In this document: positions 62,922 to 64,000 of the stretch, piece by piece | Layout: every line of letters begins with the position of its first letter | Numbering within the stretch: position 1 is the first letter of the stretch | Origin: Rhizobiaceae bacterium | GTDB taxonomy: Bacteria > Pseudomonadota > Alphaproteobacteria > Rhizobiales > Rhizobiaceae | Direction: 5' to 3' | Length of the DNA: 64,000 nucleotides | Assembly: GCA_019635755.1 (NCBI GenBank) | Contig: JAHBYW010000003.1 | Location: 62,001-126,000 of the forward strand | Program-made: the position numbers and the translations under genes | Notes under the pieces: model-generated | Told to the model about the DNA's origin: nothing | Database searches by the model: none | The model's input: the letters and a program-made list of their open reading frames with translations, nothing else

Positions 62922-64000
62922 ATGGCAATGCTGTTTCCGCAGTCGATCACGTCCGCCGGCATAACTGTCAATCTCGGTACCGTGGACAGTGTCTTCGTCG
63001 CCAGGGATGTCTTCATCGCCTCGACTGCCAACCGAGCCATCAGCGGCACCGGCAGCAACCACAAGGTCTGGATCGACGGGGTGGTGGCGAGCAAGGACTA
63101 CCTGACGGTGAATCTCGGCGATCTGGGCAGCGTAGACAACGCCAACCTGGTCGAGATCGGCAGCAGCGGCCAGGTGCGCCAGTTCGGAAACACGGCGGGG
63201 GTCTCGTTCTACAGCTTCAATTCCACGCTGAAGAATGCGGGGCTGATCTCAGCGCCCGGGGGCTATGGGGTATGGGTGTTAGGCGAGAACCCCGCCACGA
63301 CTTCGACGATCATCAATTCCGGGACGATCACGTCCAGCAACTACTCTGTCGACGTCTACAGCACGGAAACCGTGGTGCTCAACAACAGCGGCACCATTGT
63401 CAGTTCCACCCGGTCGTATTCGTCGAGTAATACAAGCGTCGACAAGATAACCAACACGGGCCTGATGGTCGGCGACATATATTTGGGCGTCGGCAAAGAC
63501 AGCTACAACGGCGCTGGCGGCAGGGTCACGGGTTGGGTGTACGGCCAGGCTGGCGAGGACACCATCACTGGTGGCAGCGAGAACAACTGGTTCAATGGCG
63601 GAAGCGAAAACGACACGCTGCGCGGCAATGGCGGCCACGACACGCTGTTGGGCGAGGCCGGCAGCGACACGCTCTCCGGCGGTCTTGGCCGCGACATGCT
63701 CTGGGGCGGGCTGGGCGGCGACCACTTCATTTTCGATGCGCCGGTCCTCGCCGCCAGCCGCGACACGATCTACGATTTCAGCCGCGCGCAGGGCGACAAG
63801 ATCCATCTCGACAATGCCTTCCTGAAGAAGGTCGGCGCCAATGGTTCGCTAAAGGCGGCGGCGTTCACCCTTGGCAAGAAGGCGGCGGACGCAGCGGATC
63901 GCATCATCTATGACAAGGCGACCGGCAAGCTGTTCTACGATTCGGACGGCAGCGGCGCGGCGGCGCAGATCCACTTTGCCACGCTCGCCAACAAGGTCGC
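62922..64000 (+). CDS. RTX-type calcium-binding protein with beta-helix-like N-terminus (copy 4, runs off the window)
   Basis: 359 residues are visible, no stop before 64000. N-terminal NxG turns (IINSGTITSSN, LNNSGTIVSS, ITNTGLMVGDIYLGVGKDSYNG) match copies 1 and 2; RTX units follow (GGSENDTLRGNGGHDTLLG, GGLGRDMLWGGLGGDHFIF). The last part, TIYDFSRAQGDKIHLDNAF and DRIIYDKATGKLFYDSDGSG, matches the C-terminal block of copy 3. So it joins a copy-1-like front to a copy-3-like end. SD AGGAG is 7 bases ahead of the ATG. Probably type I secreted; only a few residues should be missing. Confidence 0.82.
   Translation, partial: MAMLFPQSITSAGITVNLGTVDSVFVARDVFIASTANRAISGTGSNHKVWIDGVVASKDYLTVNLGDLGSVDNANLVEIGSSGQVRQFGNTAGVSFYSFNSTLKNAGLISAPGGYGVWVLGENPATTSTIINSGTITSSNYSVDVYSTETVVLNNSGTIVSSTRSYSSSNTSVDKITNTGLMVGDIYLGVGKDSYNGAGGRVTGWVYGQAGEDTITGGSENNWFNGGSENDTLRGNGGHDTLLGEAGSDTLSGGLGRDMLWGGLGGDHFIFDAPVLAASRDTIYDFSRAQGDKIHLDNAFLKKVGANGSLKAAAFTLGKKAADAADRIIYDKATGKLFYDSDGSGAAAQIHFATLANKV

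Overview
The window reads as chromosomal DNA of a high-GC alphaproteobacterium, most likely Hyphomicrobiales (Rhizobiales; Mesorhizobium/Phyllobacteriaceae-like). This rests on the gene neighbourhoods (greA followed by an LpcC-type mannosyltransferase; trxB followed by an LsrB/VtlR-type LysR gene with a divergent Lrp gene), on the GTG/TTG start usage, on the style of intergenic palindromic repeats, and on a sigF-nrsF-DUF2282/DUF692/DUF2063/DoxX module of the kind known in Caulobacter and relatives. This is inferred from the sequence; no database was searched. I saw no rRNA, tRNA, CRISPR array, IS element or phage.

Layout. 0-6 kb: tail of an unknown gene, a small DUF1344 protein, a membrane-linked FAD oxidoreductase, and a three-gene minus-strand operon (membrane protein, unknown 374-residue protein, alpha/beta hydrolase). 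6-10 kb: glycerol-3-phosphate dehydrogenase, lipid kinase and alkyl-DHAP-synthase-like oxidase, a possible ether/glycerolipid operon. 10-14 kb: VOC protein, Gly-rich membrane protein, DUF1579-like protein and lepA. 14-18.3 kb: three tandem RTX/beta-helix secreted-type proteins; a fourth runs off the right edge (62.9 kb onward). 18.7-21.4 kb: tautomerase and a cyanide-insensitive-type bd oxidase (cydAB).

21.5-25.4 kb is the most interesting block. An ECF sigma factor with its NrsF-type membrane anti-sigma factor lies divergent from a RiPP-type operon: a Cys-rich DUF2282 precursor (bufferin-like), a DUF692 multinuclear iron oxidase, its DUF2063 partner and a DoxX membrane protein. Both transcription units carry the same promoter, GTAAC(A/G)-N16-CGAA, so the sigma factor probably drives itself and the operon, with metal stress as the expected signal.

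25.7-34 kb: a degenerate EF-G-like GTPase, an MsrP without MsrQ, a predicted about 115-nt small RNA that presents an anti-Shine-Dalgarno loop (29.3 kb, minus strand), an ICMT-like methyltransferase, a VIT-family transporter, lsrB, trxB and lrp. 33.5-40.5 kb: envelope glycosyltransferases and an FkbM methyltransferase, greA, a PQQ-type sugar dehydrogenase and prfC. 40.7-48.2 kb: MFS and LysE exporters, a DAO oxidase, a hydroxyproline dehydratase/PEP-mutase pair, two paralogous secreted proteins and dut. 48.2-64 kb: a repeat-rich gap, a second Lrp gene, cysK, GST, a TAXI-TRAP uptake pair, an enolase-superfamily dehydratase, a MazEF toxin-antitoxin pair with a perfect palindromic operator, a GMC oxidoreductase, a thioesterase, an HxlR/flavin-reductase divergent pair, a CNNM/CorC protein and an LssY_C protein.
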